Positions 23,494 to 34,298 are shown, numbered from the stretch's first letter. The stretch is 64,000 bases of DNA from Plutella xylostella (GCF_932276165.1 NC_063992.1:258001-322000), one strand, 5' to 3'. A program made the numbers and translations. Notes: a model not told the origin generated them from the letters alone.

Positions 23494-26400
23494 ATGATTT
23501 TGGCGGTAGTGTTCGTGTTGTTTTTGTGTTCGTGTGGTGGCGTGGAGCTGGCGGCGTGGTGCGAGGACGCGGCGGGGCCGGAGTTCTCGTTCTCGCCGGC
23601 GCGCGACGCGGTGGAGGGCCGCTACGCGCTGCGCTGGTGCCCCGCCGCCGCCGCCGCCGCGCCCGCGCGCCACTGGCAGCTCGTCGTCTGGGTGGACGAC
23701 AGAAACGCTACCAAATGTGTCCACGACCCATTCCACTCTCACCCCATCAAACACTCCTTGGTCAGCAAGGATATTGACCAAGAGCTTAATTGCACAAAGG
23801 TAAGCTTTTATGTTTTTAATTGTCAAATTGAATTGCGGATTAGGCCTTGTTCTAGATATAGCAGCACACATAAAACCTGTTCTTGTCTTGAGAAATACCT
23901 CCTGCATTAAGTACATCCTTGTTGTAATGGACAATGATTATTGAAGGAATGCAGTCTGCTGTGAGGTCCATACTCTCGGCAGCTCAGTGTTAGCTGCAGT
24001 ACATGGATATTGTGGCATGGAGCTGTGAATTCAAACAAAGCACTGAAATGCACTTGAAACTCTTAACTCCCATGAAATGGATGCAATAAATGATTGGGTA
24101 TTGAAATCAACAAGGTATATTAAGTGTGTTATGTTATGTTAAATATGTTAGGTGTTGATTAGTTTATTGTGTTTATTATTATTTGTATATCTTGTTATGA
24201 AAGTTTGTGTTATTGATGTTTCTATATTATTGTGTTAGGTGTATCCTGTTAGATAATATAAGTATTAGAAATAAATAAATATATAGCCAGGTTTGAAATG
24301 CTAATTATGGAAAGGTTTAATTTTTTTTAATTCTTAATATTATTCTCTTAATTTCTTTTCTATAATTTCTATTGGGACTTGTATAAAGAACATTTTGTAT
24401 AATGCTTTGTTAGTAAAAAAACTTTGTTACAAATGCAATGTTTTAAATTTAGTCCATGCTCTTCTTAACTATTTAATTTTATGCCAGTGGCAAAGTGTAA
24501 AGTTAGCAATTTGAGCATAAGCTTAATATATATTATATTATAATAACTAATCCTTGATATACATGGTGTTCTATTTCAGCTGTGTCTGTCGGTAGACGTG
24601 GACCTGGTGTATGCCGGCTGCTACACCGTGCGCAACACCCTGCAGTTCACACATGAGAATCCCATCAACCAACAAAAGGTGATGTACATCAATGAATCCC
24701 ACACGCTGGACTACTACAGCCAGAGTGAAATCCTCGCCATCACTGAGGGGAAAGAGTAAGTTATATTCTTAATGTTATTACTTACAAAGTACTTTGTAAC
24801 TGTTTTATTTTATAATGCTTATTAATTGTGGTTTATCTAATGTATCATACAATATATTATGATAACATTTTCAAGAGTAAAACATTTTAAAGACCATTTG
24901 AAGGTCAATGAAATAACACTTTTACCAATGTTTTTATAAAAATTGTTCAAGTAGATCTGTTGCATGTTCCTCCTCCACTGGCCAGTGTAGTGCTAGTATA
25001 GCAACTGTTCCACTGAGCTTCACAGGGTGGTTCTTGGACAGCCATGGCCTACTAGCTAGTGGGGGGTAGTTTGTTAATAATTATTGATAGAGGTTATCAA
25101 GTGTTTTTCCTGTGTGGATGTGTGCGTCGTGCTAACACTATGCTAACTCCACTATAATAAGGACCCAGTAAAGGAGTTTTTCATTCATTACATATTTGTG
25201 AATAACAGTAAAAATGTTTTCCGTTCCCAGCGACACGGAGTACGTGCGGCTGTCGTCGACGCGCGCGCCGCTCGCGCCCGGCTTCTCGCTGGAGCTGCGC
25301 GCCGACGACGATGCCGTGAGTACAGCTTCACACCGATAATTATCATCATCATCATCAGGTCCTGGGATCCCTAATCAGGGACATAGGGCTCGAAGTGTAG
25401 ATTTCCACTCTGACCGGTCCTGTGCCATGTCAATAAGTAGTAATAGTAATATCCAACCCCAATCTAGACAGAGCCTGTAATGTGGGAATGCAACAGCAGA
25501 TATATCTACAACACCCATACATAATTATATACCTATTATCATCCAAGACCTGAGTACAAATATCTGTCTTTAAACAAATATCAGCCCCGGCTAAGAATAG
25601 AACCCAGGACCTTCAGCATAGCAGTCAGGGTCACTACACACTACACCATTTGGTCATCAATAGGTATAAGCACATGATTATTTATTATACATGCAATGTA
25701 ATTATGATGTGATGAATGTGAGATTATTATAAAATCATAATAAATTGAAACCAGACATAGTTGTATGTAAATGATGAAGAGCCATCACATTAACGACCCA
25801 CATCAACTATTTATCTGAGAGGTCGTAAATATGCAATTAGTGTAATTATAAAACCGTCACCTGTAGCCAATAACATATCACTGCCTGTAGCGATATATAT
25901 CTTAGCCAATTCACATCAAACGTAAATTAAATAAAAATACTTAAACTAATTTAAAAGTTTTAACTGTCTATTATTTATTTTGTGTATGTTTCAAAGGTAT
26001 CCTTACTGTTTCACAACTGTTTCCCCTGAATGAGTATTGCCAACCGCCAAACCCTCTTTACTCTTCGCCTAATTATTGTATACGCAGATATTTGGTAAAG
26101 TTCACATGTAAATACGCTTTTATCTATAATATGTTAACATTAATAACCTGTTATCAATAACACCAATTTCTCACTAGATCGTAAGTATAAAACAGATACT
26201 TAAATGATACGTGAATATTAAATTACTATACGATAGGTATTGTATAAAAGTGTAGCAAACAGTATTGAAGGCCGCCCTGGACTTGATAACTCGACATTGA
26301 CATGTATGCCACCCGGGACTACGACGGGCCTCCCGCGCCGCGCATATAATTCTACATGCTTTGACGTTGCGAAATACGACGGTCAAGAGGTCAACTTTGT

Positions 26401-29400
26401 GCGAAATAATAGTACCCAGTAAGAATTGATTAGGTACTTACTATCACAACATTACTAACAAATTTAAATTTATGTGATGAGTTACTATAGTTATTGGAAA
26501 AAACAAATGCCTAAGGTTCTTATTTCAAGAAGCATAAAGACGGGTATAAAAGCGTACTGTGGATTTGACAACGTTATTCGATGATACGCATTGGGGGTTT
26601 TGTCATAAACGTTTCTTAATTATGAGTCTGTGATAGATAACGGGCGATAGTAAATAGTTTTCCTTATTGTTTTAAACATTCTATAAATCATATAGATATG
26701 GTTTTTGTTTATTAATTTAATTTAGTAAACTGTTGCTATTATTTATATGAATATTCAATATGGACCTCTTTAAAATAAGTAAACCCTCGACCGGTTTAAG
26801 TTAATCGGGTTTATTAATAATCGTCTTTTGATTAGGATCATGATGGGTCCTATGGGCAGTGACTGTTACCCTTTGGTCTGTACTGTACGTGCTTGCCAAA
26901 ATTGCACTAAGAACACATTTTATCACGAATGATATGAATAATAACCCTGACCTAACCAAAGAGGCCTTCTTTTCCTTCATTAATAATCTAAATTCTATGC
27001 ATTCAATAAATTTTGGAGCTAGAGCTCACAGAAAGCACCTTCTTGTACTAACACATAAAACTTAAAGCTGTCTCTTTGACTAGCAGGGATAAAAAATACA
27101 TTGGCTGAGGGTGAGGAGCTATCTATCATTCATTCACCACCGAATGGTGTGTAGTGGTTAGGGACCCTGATTTCTATTCGGTATAACGTCCCGGGCTCGA
27201 ATCCCGGCCAGGGCAGATATTTATTTAAAGACAGATATTTGTACTCAGGCATTGGGTGACTTTTAAAAAATTATCTATGTTTTTTCCCACTGCTGGGACT
27301 GCCGTCTTACTGAAGGTATAGTGCCTGTAGTTTATGACCAAGTCGTCGAGAGCTACAGGTCACTATAATTATATCATTTAGCTTAGAAAACGGGTTACGT
27401 GCTGGGACGAGACCTCCTCTTTAATTTTCTTGGGTGTTAATAAATGTATTAGTTTTTGTATGTACACTACATTATACAATGTATTTTTTTTCAAACCCGA
27501 CAAACTTTAAGGGTGTATTCTACGAGTGATTTCATCGAGAAAACACCCCCATATAAAAATACCATCAAAGGGGGGCGTTTTCAAAGTTATTTAAGTAAAT
27601 TTAAATTTTTGCTGTTCCTTTGTGTCAAAAAACTAGATTAGGTGCTTGTAACTTATTTTATGTAACTTTTTAGCAGTTTTGAATATTTTTATTCGATAGA
27701 GATGACTTTTTGCGGATAAAAGCATTTTATTTCATGTCCGTAAGCCGTTTGAATGTCGAGATATGAATTTTTATGAAAACCACGGATCTAAAACTTTAAA
27801 ATGGCCGCCATTTCTAGAATATTGAGATTTGACCCCACATATGGGGTTGTTTTCTCGATGAAATCACTCGTAGAATACACCCTTAAAGTTTGTCAGGTTC
27901 GTAAAAAAACACATTATATAGGTATTATTTATCAAAGCTTCCTACGTATTTAAACATGTAAAACAAACGAACGTGTCCGTCCCACAGTTCGGCTCGGCGC
28001 AGCAGGTGGCGCAGCAGTGCCGGCTGTCTTCCCCGCTCGAGGCGCGCTGCGAGCTGCGCGGGCTGCGCGCGGGCCGCTACGAGCTCACGCTGCAGCAGCG
28101 CGCGGCCTGGGCCGCCGGCGCCGCGCTGCCGCCCGCGCTCGCCACCATCGTGATCGCCTTCAGTACGTATACAGGGTGTTGCAAAAAGGGTATACTAAGC
28201 CGAAACCTACATGTGCATCATGGTATATCTAAGCCGGAAACTGAAATCAGAATTTCAAAATTCGTAACACCCAGTATAGCCGCGAGTCCACCTGTAGGGC
28301 GATCACGAAAAACAGAGCTAACGTATAGGATCGAATACGAGTGAGACTATTCGAAAGTGCTGTCAACCTGTCAACAACAAAATGGCGGTGCATAGATTTG
28401 CGAAAGTTTGACAGCTATCATTCTATATAGGTCATTCTCAGAATAATATTATGTACTCTGTGGTCATTCTATTCGAAAGGTAAAAAGTGTTCGAAAGTGC
28501 TGTCAAGTTGACAATTGTCGCACTCGCATTCGATTCTATACGTTAGCTCTGTTTTTCGTGATCGCCCTACTGACGCAAGCCTCGGCGAGGCATGCCTCGG
28601 GTTTGCTAGAACGCGATCCGCGATAATGCTCGGTTTTTACCCGACTGCCGAAGGAGGAGGGAAATTATAAAAGTACCCTCGATGATGAACATACAAATCA
28701 AACATTGGATCGCGTTCTAGCAAACCCGAGGCATGCGACAGGTGGATACGCTGCTTATTAATTACGATTAAATATTAGATGCAAATCACCGTTAATGACC
28801 GTGACAGTTTCAACTTTACTATTTATGCCCCTTTTAATGCCCTTTTTATGTTTTATCTTTCCTTATATCGGTTGTCTGGAAGAGATCGCTTTTAGCGACA
28901 AGACCGCGATTTGTGCATCCCTGTTATTTAAGTTAGATTTAAGTTTTTTTTATGGTGTGCAAATAAAGATTGTATTGTAACATTAACATCTGGCTTTAAG
29001 CGATAATACCGCCATTTTTGTACATATTTGTTAGTATTTAAGTTTTGTAAGTTTCTTTTATGTGTGTATGTACAAATAAAGAATATTCTATCTATCTATC
29101 TATCTGGGCCTACAGACCACACGGCGGAGTCAGCGCACGCGGTGGCGGGGGCCGGGGGGGGCTGGCCGTGGCCGTGGGCGCTGGCGGCGGGCGGCGCGGG
29201 CGCGGCGTGCGTGGCCGCCGTGGCCTGCGCGCTGCGACGACCACGGAGGCAGGACAAGGGAGAGATAGCTACTACGTGAGTGTAGTAATAGAATTAATAA
29301 TTATGTGGGTTTGTTTCACACGCGGCCATCCAATCCCAAGATAGGCGGAGCCTGTAATATGGGTACAACTGATATATCTCCACAGATACATACTAATTCC

Positions 29401-32400
29401 CAAGACTCTAGAATAAATATCTGCCTTTAAAAAAATATCTGCTCCGGCTGGGAAGTTAATTAATTGGTCATCATCAAAATAATATAAATTCATACAATGT
29501 TATTACAAGTGTGGGTTGGTAGATCTATGTTGAAGGCAGAAATTCTAATTTTAAAGCTGTCAAACTATACATTTTGCCATAGACTTAGTATATACTCCAA
29601 ATTTAAATCTCGACCTACTGACCTTAATAGGGACAAATATACTGCGCTACGTAATCACTGCAATAAGGTGTGTAGGGACGCACAACGACGCCATATTCAT
29701 GAATCAATTCAAAACGGTGATCCAGCCAAAGTCTGGAATTTCCTCAGGTCACTCGGAGTTGGTAAATCCCGCTCTCAAACTTTTCCTACAGATCTAGACT
29801 TAAACCTTCTTAACCAACATTTTACATCGTCTGTAGCCATGGATAGTGCAACTAAACTTAGAACATTGAACAATCTTTCTACTATACCAACTCCTGACTT
29901 TTCCGAATTCAACTTTAGCCATTTTACTGATTGTGACATTGAGAGAAGTATACTTGCCATCACTTCTAACGCTGTCGGTAGTGACAGCATAAGTCGGAAC
30001 ATGGTACTCCCTATCCTGGACATAATCCTTCCCGTCATATCCCACATATTAAATTTTTCCATCTCCTCTAATACGTTCCCATCCTCTTGGAAAGACGCTC
30101 AAGTAACTCCTTTGCCCAAAAAATCCAACCCATCCTTTTCAGACTATCGCCCTATCTCCATACTTCCTTTCCTTTCCAAAGTCCTCGAACGTCTCGTCCA
30201 TCACCAGCTGAACAGGTTCTTAGTGCAGAATAATCTCATGAATCCTTACCAATCTGGATTCCGCCCAGGACACAGCACGGTAACGGCATTAGTAAAAATC
30301 ACGGACGACGTTCGCCAGGGTATGGAGAACGGAGAGCTGACTGTGCTGTCGCTACTTGACTTCAGCAATGCTTTCAACACAGTGGATTTCGATATCCTCT
30401 TGGGGGTATTACGTTCTCTTAATGTATCTCCAACGGTAATTGACTGGTTTCATAGTTACTTGCACGGACGCCGGCAGCGAATCCGTATTGAAGAGTCCTA
30501 CTCTGTTTGGTGTAGTACTACGGCTGGTGTCCCGCAAGGTGGCGTGTTGTCTCCTCTTCTCTTCGCAATATTCATAAATAGTATATCCAACAACATCTCT
30601 TCTTCCTACCACCTTTATGCAGATGATCTACAAATTTATAACCATGCTCCAATTTCCGACCTCCCAGTTGCCATACATAAAACCAACACTGACTTGGATT
30701 ATATACTGGCGTGGAGTCAAAATCACGGTTTGAAAGTCAATCCAACCAAAACTCAAGTCATTATATTAGGCAGCCCCAGATTCAGCTCATTTGTTGACTA
30801 CAATGCCCTACCTCCAATAGTTTTTGATGGTGTCCACATACCTTGGAGTAAACAGGTGAAAAACTTAGGGGTCTACATGGACAATGCTATGACCTGGAAG
30901 ACGCAGCTTGATGAGGTCAGTCGGAAGGTGTTCGCTTCTGCAGGATCACTCCGCAGACTGCGAAATTTCTTGCCCACAGCCACCAAAATTGTGCTTTCTC
31001 AATCCCTACTTCTTCCTATTCTAGATTATGCCGACTCATGTTATCCCGATCTTACCGAAGAGCAACTTAACAAACTTGAGCGCCTCCAGAATGTCTGTAT
31101 ACGGTTTATATTTGGTTTACGCAAGTATGACCATGTTTCAGAGTATCGCGCTAAGCTCAAGTGGCTCCCCATTCGCCTTCGCCGGAATACTCACATTCTT
31201 TCACTTCTCTACTCAATACTGTTTAACCCAGCGTACCCCGATTATCTCAAAGAGCGATTTCACTTTCGACATGAATCCCACAGCCGGGGATTGCGTTCTT
31301 CAGAGAACCTGCGGCTGAATATTCCACCCCATACCACTAAATTCTTTAGTAACTCTTTCAAATTAAATTTAAAATGGTTCAGATACGAGACGGTAAACGC
31401 AAGCTAGCATTTATTTTCATAGGTAACATTCAAGATAAAATATCGATAATGATATCGATTAATTTGAGTCAATCCCTAGCGTACATGTAAAATAAATTGA
31501 TGAAAAATATATCCACTAAAATCATGGAAATTATTAACAAATGGACTTCCACATACACAAAATATGAAAGTAAACAACAGCATTGGCATTATTTTATATT
31601 TAATACAGGATAAAAGACAAATTTTAACCAAAAATAAACGCGTCGTAAAAGTGTTGACTATTTTGGTATTTACCTGTGAAATGTGCAATTTTCAGGATTA
31701 TTTCTATGATTAACGCCACAATCACTTGCAGAAGATGTTACCATTGTTGAATACAATTAGATTTACTGAAAATAAACCACGATGTACGCAAAAAATCCAA
31801 AATACTAAGGTGTTGATTTTCCGCGTGCCCAATTGTGACGCCCTGTTGTTCAAAACCAGTCACATTGTCATTGGATTCGCTATCCTTTTCTAATTTGCCA
31901 AATTTCCGTAAGGGATTTTCTTCTCCCTCGCTCGCTTTGTTCGTCTATACGCCAGTATATACTAAGTCTATGCATTTTACTAGCAAAAAATAATGGGAAC
32001 ATGCATGAGGTCGAATTTTAATTAAAGGAATCACTGTTTTGACAGATCTAAAATTAGAATTTCTGCCTTCAGAATAGGCATCATTGTACAGTTGTCATGT
32101 ACCTATTGCTAGCGTGAATAGGCTGGCCGATTCAGCGCTGCTATCACTGAAAGACACACAAGATTGCACCGTGACGCTATTATTCCGCTGTAGTTGACGA
32201 CATTTCCCCCCATGCTTCCAGCACCCTAGCCGCAGTGGACACGGAGCCCCCGGAGCCGCGCGACATATTGCTGCTGTACGCGCGCGACGCGCCGCCCTTC
32301 ATGCGAGCCATGGAGCTGTTCCGGGACATACTGCGAGATGCCACACAGGGGGAGGTATGATTGGTGACCCCGACGTGATAGCGATAGCGCCATCTGATTT

Positions 32401-34298
32401 TGACTCACTCAGCTCTCACTTAAAGGGGCCGAAAAATGCATTCAATTCTCGCTGCTGAAATCAAATGTTGATAATTGAAGCTATAAAGTCAATTTATATG
32501 ACTGCGGTTATCAAATCAAACCAATTTAACACTAAAAACCCCATCCTTCCCCAGGTGTACGACATATTCTGCCCGGCGACGGTGGCGGCGTACTCTGCGT
32601 CACCGGGCGCGTGGCTGCGTCGCTGCGTCGCGTCGTGTCGCGTCGTGCTGGTGGACACCCGGCCCGCCGCGCAGCTGTACACGGCCGGGGATGATCACGG
32701 TGAGTACTCTGCGTCGCCGGGCGCGTGGCTGCGTCGCTGCGTCGCGTCGTGCTGGTGGACACCCGGCCCGCCGCGCAGCTGTACACGGCCGGGGATGATC
32801 ACGGTGAGTACTCTGCGTCGCCGGGCGCGTGGCTGCGTCGCTGCGTCGCGTCGTGTCGCGTCGTGCTGGTGGACACCCGGCCCGCCGCGCAGCTGTACAC
32901 GGCCGGGGATGATCACGGTGAGTACTCTGCGTCGCGTCGTGGACTCAGTACGAGATCTATTTTCGAGTCAAATGTTTTCAAATTGCCTGAAGGCTTCTGA
33001 CTAAGCTTAACGACTGTTGCCGAAGCAGCAACCGGGACCCACGGTTTAACGTGCCGTCCGAAGCACGGAAGCGTCCAGAAAAAACCCACTTTACCCACTT
33101 TAAATCGGTCACTCATCCAATGGCTGACCGTGCCATGTGTTGCTTAAAGCCAGCTCGACCAGCCCCCGTATTATGTGACTCCTAGTGGGGTTGGTTGGTA
33201 TAAAATGGCTGACAACTTAGAGCATTATTAATTAATAACTTTTTACTGACTTATATGATTTTACAAACGTTTATGTTGAATGTAAGGATATATTGGTAGG
33301 CTTCTTTCATATTTCTTTCACTAAGATTTTTGGTGTTTTCGGTTAATAAGTCTCTAAGTTGATACCAATTATCACCGGTTGCTAACTCTCAAAAAGTTAC
33401 AAAATAGGGGGGCAGGGATGCTTCGCTCGACTACGGACGCTTCTGACCATATATCCTTCTTCTAATCATATATAAACAATGCCATGCGGCATATCCCTAC
33501 AAAATCACACATGCAGTGAGTCTGCTACAATTGTTACATTGATCTGTCTTTGTTTTAATTTAGGGCCAGTTTTTTGATCCGTGGTTAAACCATTAGTTAA
33601 AGGACGTGTCAAGCATGACAGTTGCATACGAATTTTGATGGTTTATAACTAATGGTTGCCATTTTTGACCAATGGTTGAGTTAACTAGGGATCAAAAAAC
33701 TGGCCCTTAGTTACAAATGCATTATACTAATGACTGTCCCCCCCCCCCCCCCAGCGGCGCCGCTGCTCGGGTCGCGCGTGCTGTACCGCGCGCCGCAGTA
33801 CGGGGACGCGCTGCTGCCCGCCGCGCTGCAGCTGCTGCGGGAGCGCCCCCCCCCGCGCCCCTACCGACACCTGTTCCTGTGCACGTGAGTCACTGTACCC
33901 CCCCCCCCCCGCCGCGCTGCAGCTGCTGCGGGCCTTCCTTAAAGAGGAATGAGAGGATGATTATGTACTTTGGGGAGAATCACAGAGCGACAGACAATAA
34001 ATTTATCTACTAATTATAACTGGCATGTTTCCCCCGCAGCCTGTCGGAGCAGCCGTCAGACATGATGCCGCACGTGGCGCACTTCACGCGCTACGAGCTG
34101 CCGCTGGCGCTGCCGGCGCTGCTGCGCGACCTCGCCCCCCGCGCCTCCGCCCCCGCCCCCGGCGCCCCCGGCCTCGCCCCCGCGGCCCCCGCGCCGCCCC
34201 CGCGCATGCCCGAGTTCACCGCCGCGCTCGAAGACTTCCTCAACTATGCGCGCGAGAACCCCGACTATTTGCAAGACATATTAACGTTCTTAGACTGA
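23494..34298 (+). CDS. IL-17-receptor-like transmembrane protein with SEFIR-like domain (nine exons)
   Basis: Exons: 23494-23799, 24580-24755, 25231-25315, 27988-28162, 29116-29275, 32222-32354, 32555-32699, 33755-33884, 34040-34298. All introns are GT-AG and phases agree, giving 522 residues. Residues 1-19 are a signal peptide. The ectodomain (about 20-262) has scattered cysteines and sequons at N71 and N99 plus an NES in exon 2. A membrane span at about 266-287 is followed by RRPRR. The cytoplasmic part (about 315-465) has DILLLYARD, then VYDIFCP, VVLVDTRP, HLFLCTL and HFTRYELPLALPALL. These match the layout of SEFIR domains, which in IL-17 receptors recruit Act1-type adaptors by SEFIR-SEFIR contact. 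A Pro/Ala-rich linker and a conserved-looking acidic tail (DFLNYARENPDYLQDILTFLD) end it. Exons are very GC-rich. The SEFIR call is by eye; a TIR-like fold is the alternative. Confidence 0.75.
25448..25668 (-). mobile_element. tRNA-derived SINE, antisense
   Basis: On the minus strand this reads ccaaatggtgtagtgtgtag, then gtcctgggttctattcttag, acagatatttgtactcagg, gatatatctgctgttgc and attacaggctctgtctagat. Box A- and box B-like sequences are in order. It is a nearly full-length member of the SINE family also at 20764. Confidence 0.7.
27147..27255 (+). mobile_element. tRNA-derived SINE, 3'-truncated
   Basis: The head reads ggtgtgtagtggttagggac (box A-like) and cgggctcgaatcccggcc (box B-like), followed by the family words cagatatttatttaaagaca and gatatttgtactcaggca. 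The body with the 'attacaggctctgcc' block is missing. It could be mistaken for a tRNA gene, but the downstream SINE sequence argues against that. Confidence 0.65.
27477..27910. mobile_element. MITE with about 57-bp terminal inverted repeats
   Basis: The left arm runs gacaaactttaagggtgtat, tctacgagtgatttcatcga, gaaaacacccc (27498 onward). The right arm (ending about 27893) is its reverse complement with few changes. An 8-bp direct repeat acattata at 27469-27476 and 27911-27918 flanks the copy and would fit a hAT-type insertion. No transposase is encoded. It lies in intron 3 of the SEFIR-receptor gene. Confidence 0.7.
28274..28757. mobile_element. Outer MITE-like inverted-repeat element, interrupted by a second MITE
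   Basis: The left end (gccgcgagtccacctg, then after the inserted MITE gcatgcctcgggtttgctag, aacgcgatcc) is mirrored by the right end (ggatcgcgttctagcaaacc, cgaggcatgcgacaggtgga, tacgctgc, 28708-28757). The left arm is split exactly after 'cacctg' by the element at 28297-28567. Element ends are approximate. It sits in intron 4 of the SEFIR-receptor gene. Confidence 0.6.
28297..28567. mobile_element. TA-flanked MITE (Tc1/mariner-type target) nested in another MITE
   Basis: Both ends are GGGCGATCACGAAAAACAGA in inverted orientation, and inverted similarity extends about 45 bases through gagctaacgtatag and ttcgaaagtgctgtcaa. A TA lies immediately outside each end (28295-28296 and 28568-28569), as expected for a TA target duplication. 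At 271 bp it has no coding capacity. Confidence 0.78.
28869..29108 (+). mobile_element. Two consecutive LINE 3'-tail fragments ending in (TATC)n
   Basis: The first block (cggttgtctggaagagatcg, cttttagcgacaagaccg, atttgtgcat) ends near 28980 with caaataaagattgtattgta. The second (ctggctttaagcgataatac, cgccatttttgtacatattt) ends with acaaataaagaatattctat and a TATC run at 29088-29105. Both look like 3' ends of related retroelements, and the first matches the antisense copy at 15340-15441. The TATC run ends ten bases before exon 5 of the receptor gene. Confidence 0.6.
29318..29479 (-). mobile_element. tRNA-derived SINE, antisense, head deleted
   Basis: On the minus strand this reads cccagccggagcagatattt, gatatatcagttgtacccat, attacaggctccgcctatct and tgggattggatggccgcgtg. 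These are the body words of the family at 20764. The part carrying the box A/B promoter is missing, although ttggtcatcatc at 29466-29477 may be the very start of the head. Confidence 0.6.
29528..32074. mobile_element. TA-flanked inverted-repeat DNA element enclosing a LINE
   Basis: The left end tgaaggcagaaattctaatt (29531) is mirrored at the right end by aattagaatttctgccttca (ending 32071). A second inner pair, catagacttagtatatact at 29579-29597 and its reverse complement at 31954-31972, continues the inverted repeat. A TA lies just outside each end (29526-29527 and 32075-32076). The intervening 2.3 kb carries the reverse-transcriptase frame 29600-31407, so I read this as a mariner-type non-autonomous element into which a LINE inserted. 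It lies in intron 5 of the SEFIR-receptor gene. Confidence 0.6.
29600..31407 (+). mobile_element. LINE reverse transcriptase, 5'-truncated, open frame to stop
   Basis: About 600 codons are open without interruption and end at TAG 31405-31407. The order is a pre-RT region, DYRPISILPFLSKVLE, QSGFRPGHSTVTAL, LLDFSNAFNTVD, GVPQGGVLSPLLF, YHLYADDLQIYNH, LKVNPTKTQVIILG and a thumb/C-terminal segment. This is a non-LTR reverse transcriptase of CR1/Jockey type with no endonuclease, hence 5'-truncated. Asn rather than Lys/Arg precedes AF in motif A. The open frame could be extended upstream to 29497, but that part falls in the flanking inverted repeat and is not LINE sequence. Orientation is the same as the host gene. 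Confidence 0.88.
32591..32945 (+). repeat. Tandem repeat (114/104/114 bp, plus partial) copying an exon end and its splice donor
   Basis: Units start at 32591, 32705 and 32809, with a short partial at 32923. Each full unit begins tactctgcgtc and ends ggggatgatcacggtgag. It therefore contains the last 109 coding bases of exon 7 of the SEFIR-receptor gene plus five intron bases including the GT donor. Unit 2 lacks ten bases (one of two gtcgcgtcgt-like words). Only use of the first donor (after 32699) keeps the SEFIR frame into exon 8; donors 2 and 3 add 104 or 218 bases and shift it. Confidence 0.9.
33563..33706. mobile_element. MITE, TTA target duplication, gggccagttttttgatcc ends
   Basis: The ends gggccagttttttgatcc and ggatcaaaaaactggccc are exact inverted repeats, flanked by TTA on both sides (33560-33562 and 33707-33709). 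A TTA target is typical of PIF/Harbinger-type elements. At 144 bp it has no coding capacity. A diverged sister copy is at 22189-22339. It ends about 48 bases before exon 8 of the SEFIR-receptor gene. Confidence 0.82.

Larger units (their letters stand above)
25316..27987 (+). other. Intron 3 of the SEFIR-receptor gene
   Basis: This 2.7-kb intron contains two SINE copies (25448-25668 antisense and 27147-27255 sense) and a long-TIR MITE (27477-27910). The remaining sequence is AT-rich with no exon I can recognise. Donor gtgagt and acceptor cccacag are canonical. Confidence 0.6.

Noticed and set aside
27147..27215. Possible tRNA gene with box A- and box B-like sequences
   Set aside because: The downstream sequence (cagatatttatttaaagaca and related words) and four relatives in the window show it is the head of a SINE; no clean cloverleaf with paired acceptor stem is evident.
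32494..33116. Antisense and alternate-frame proteins over the exon 7 repeat
   Set aside because: They arise from the 114-bp tandem repeat read in other frames; their internal repetition comes from the DNA repeat, and only the SEFIR frame splices correctly.
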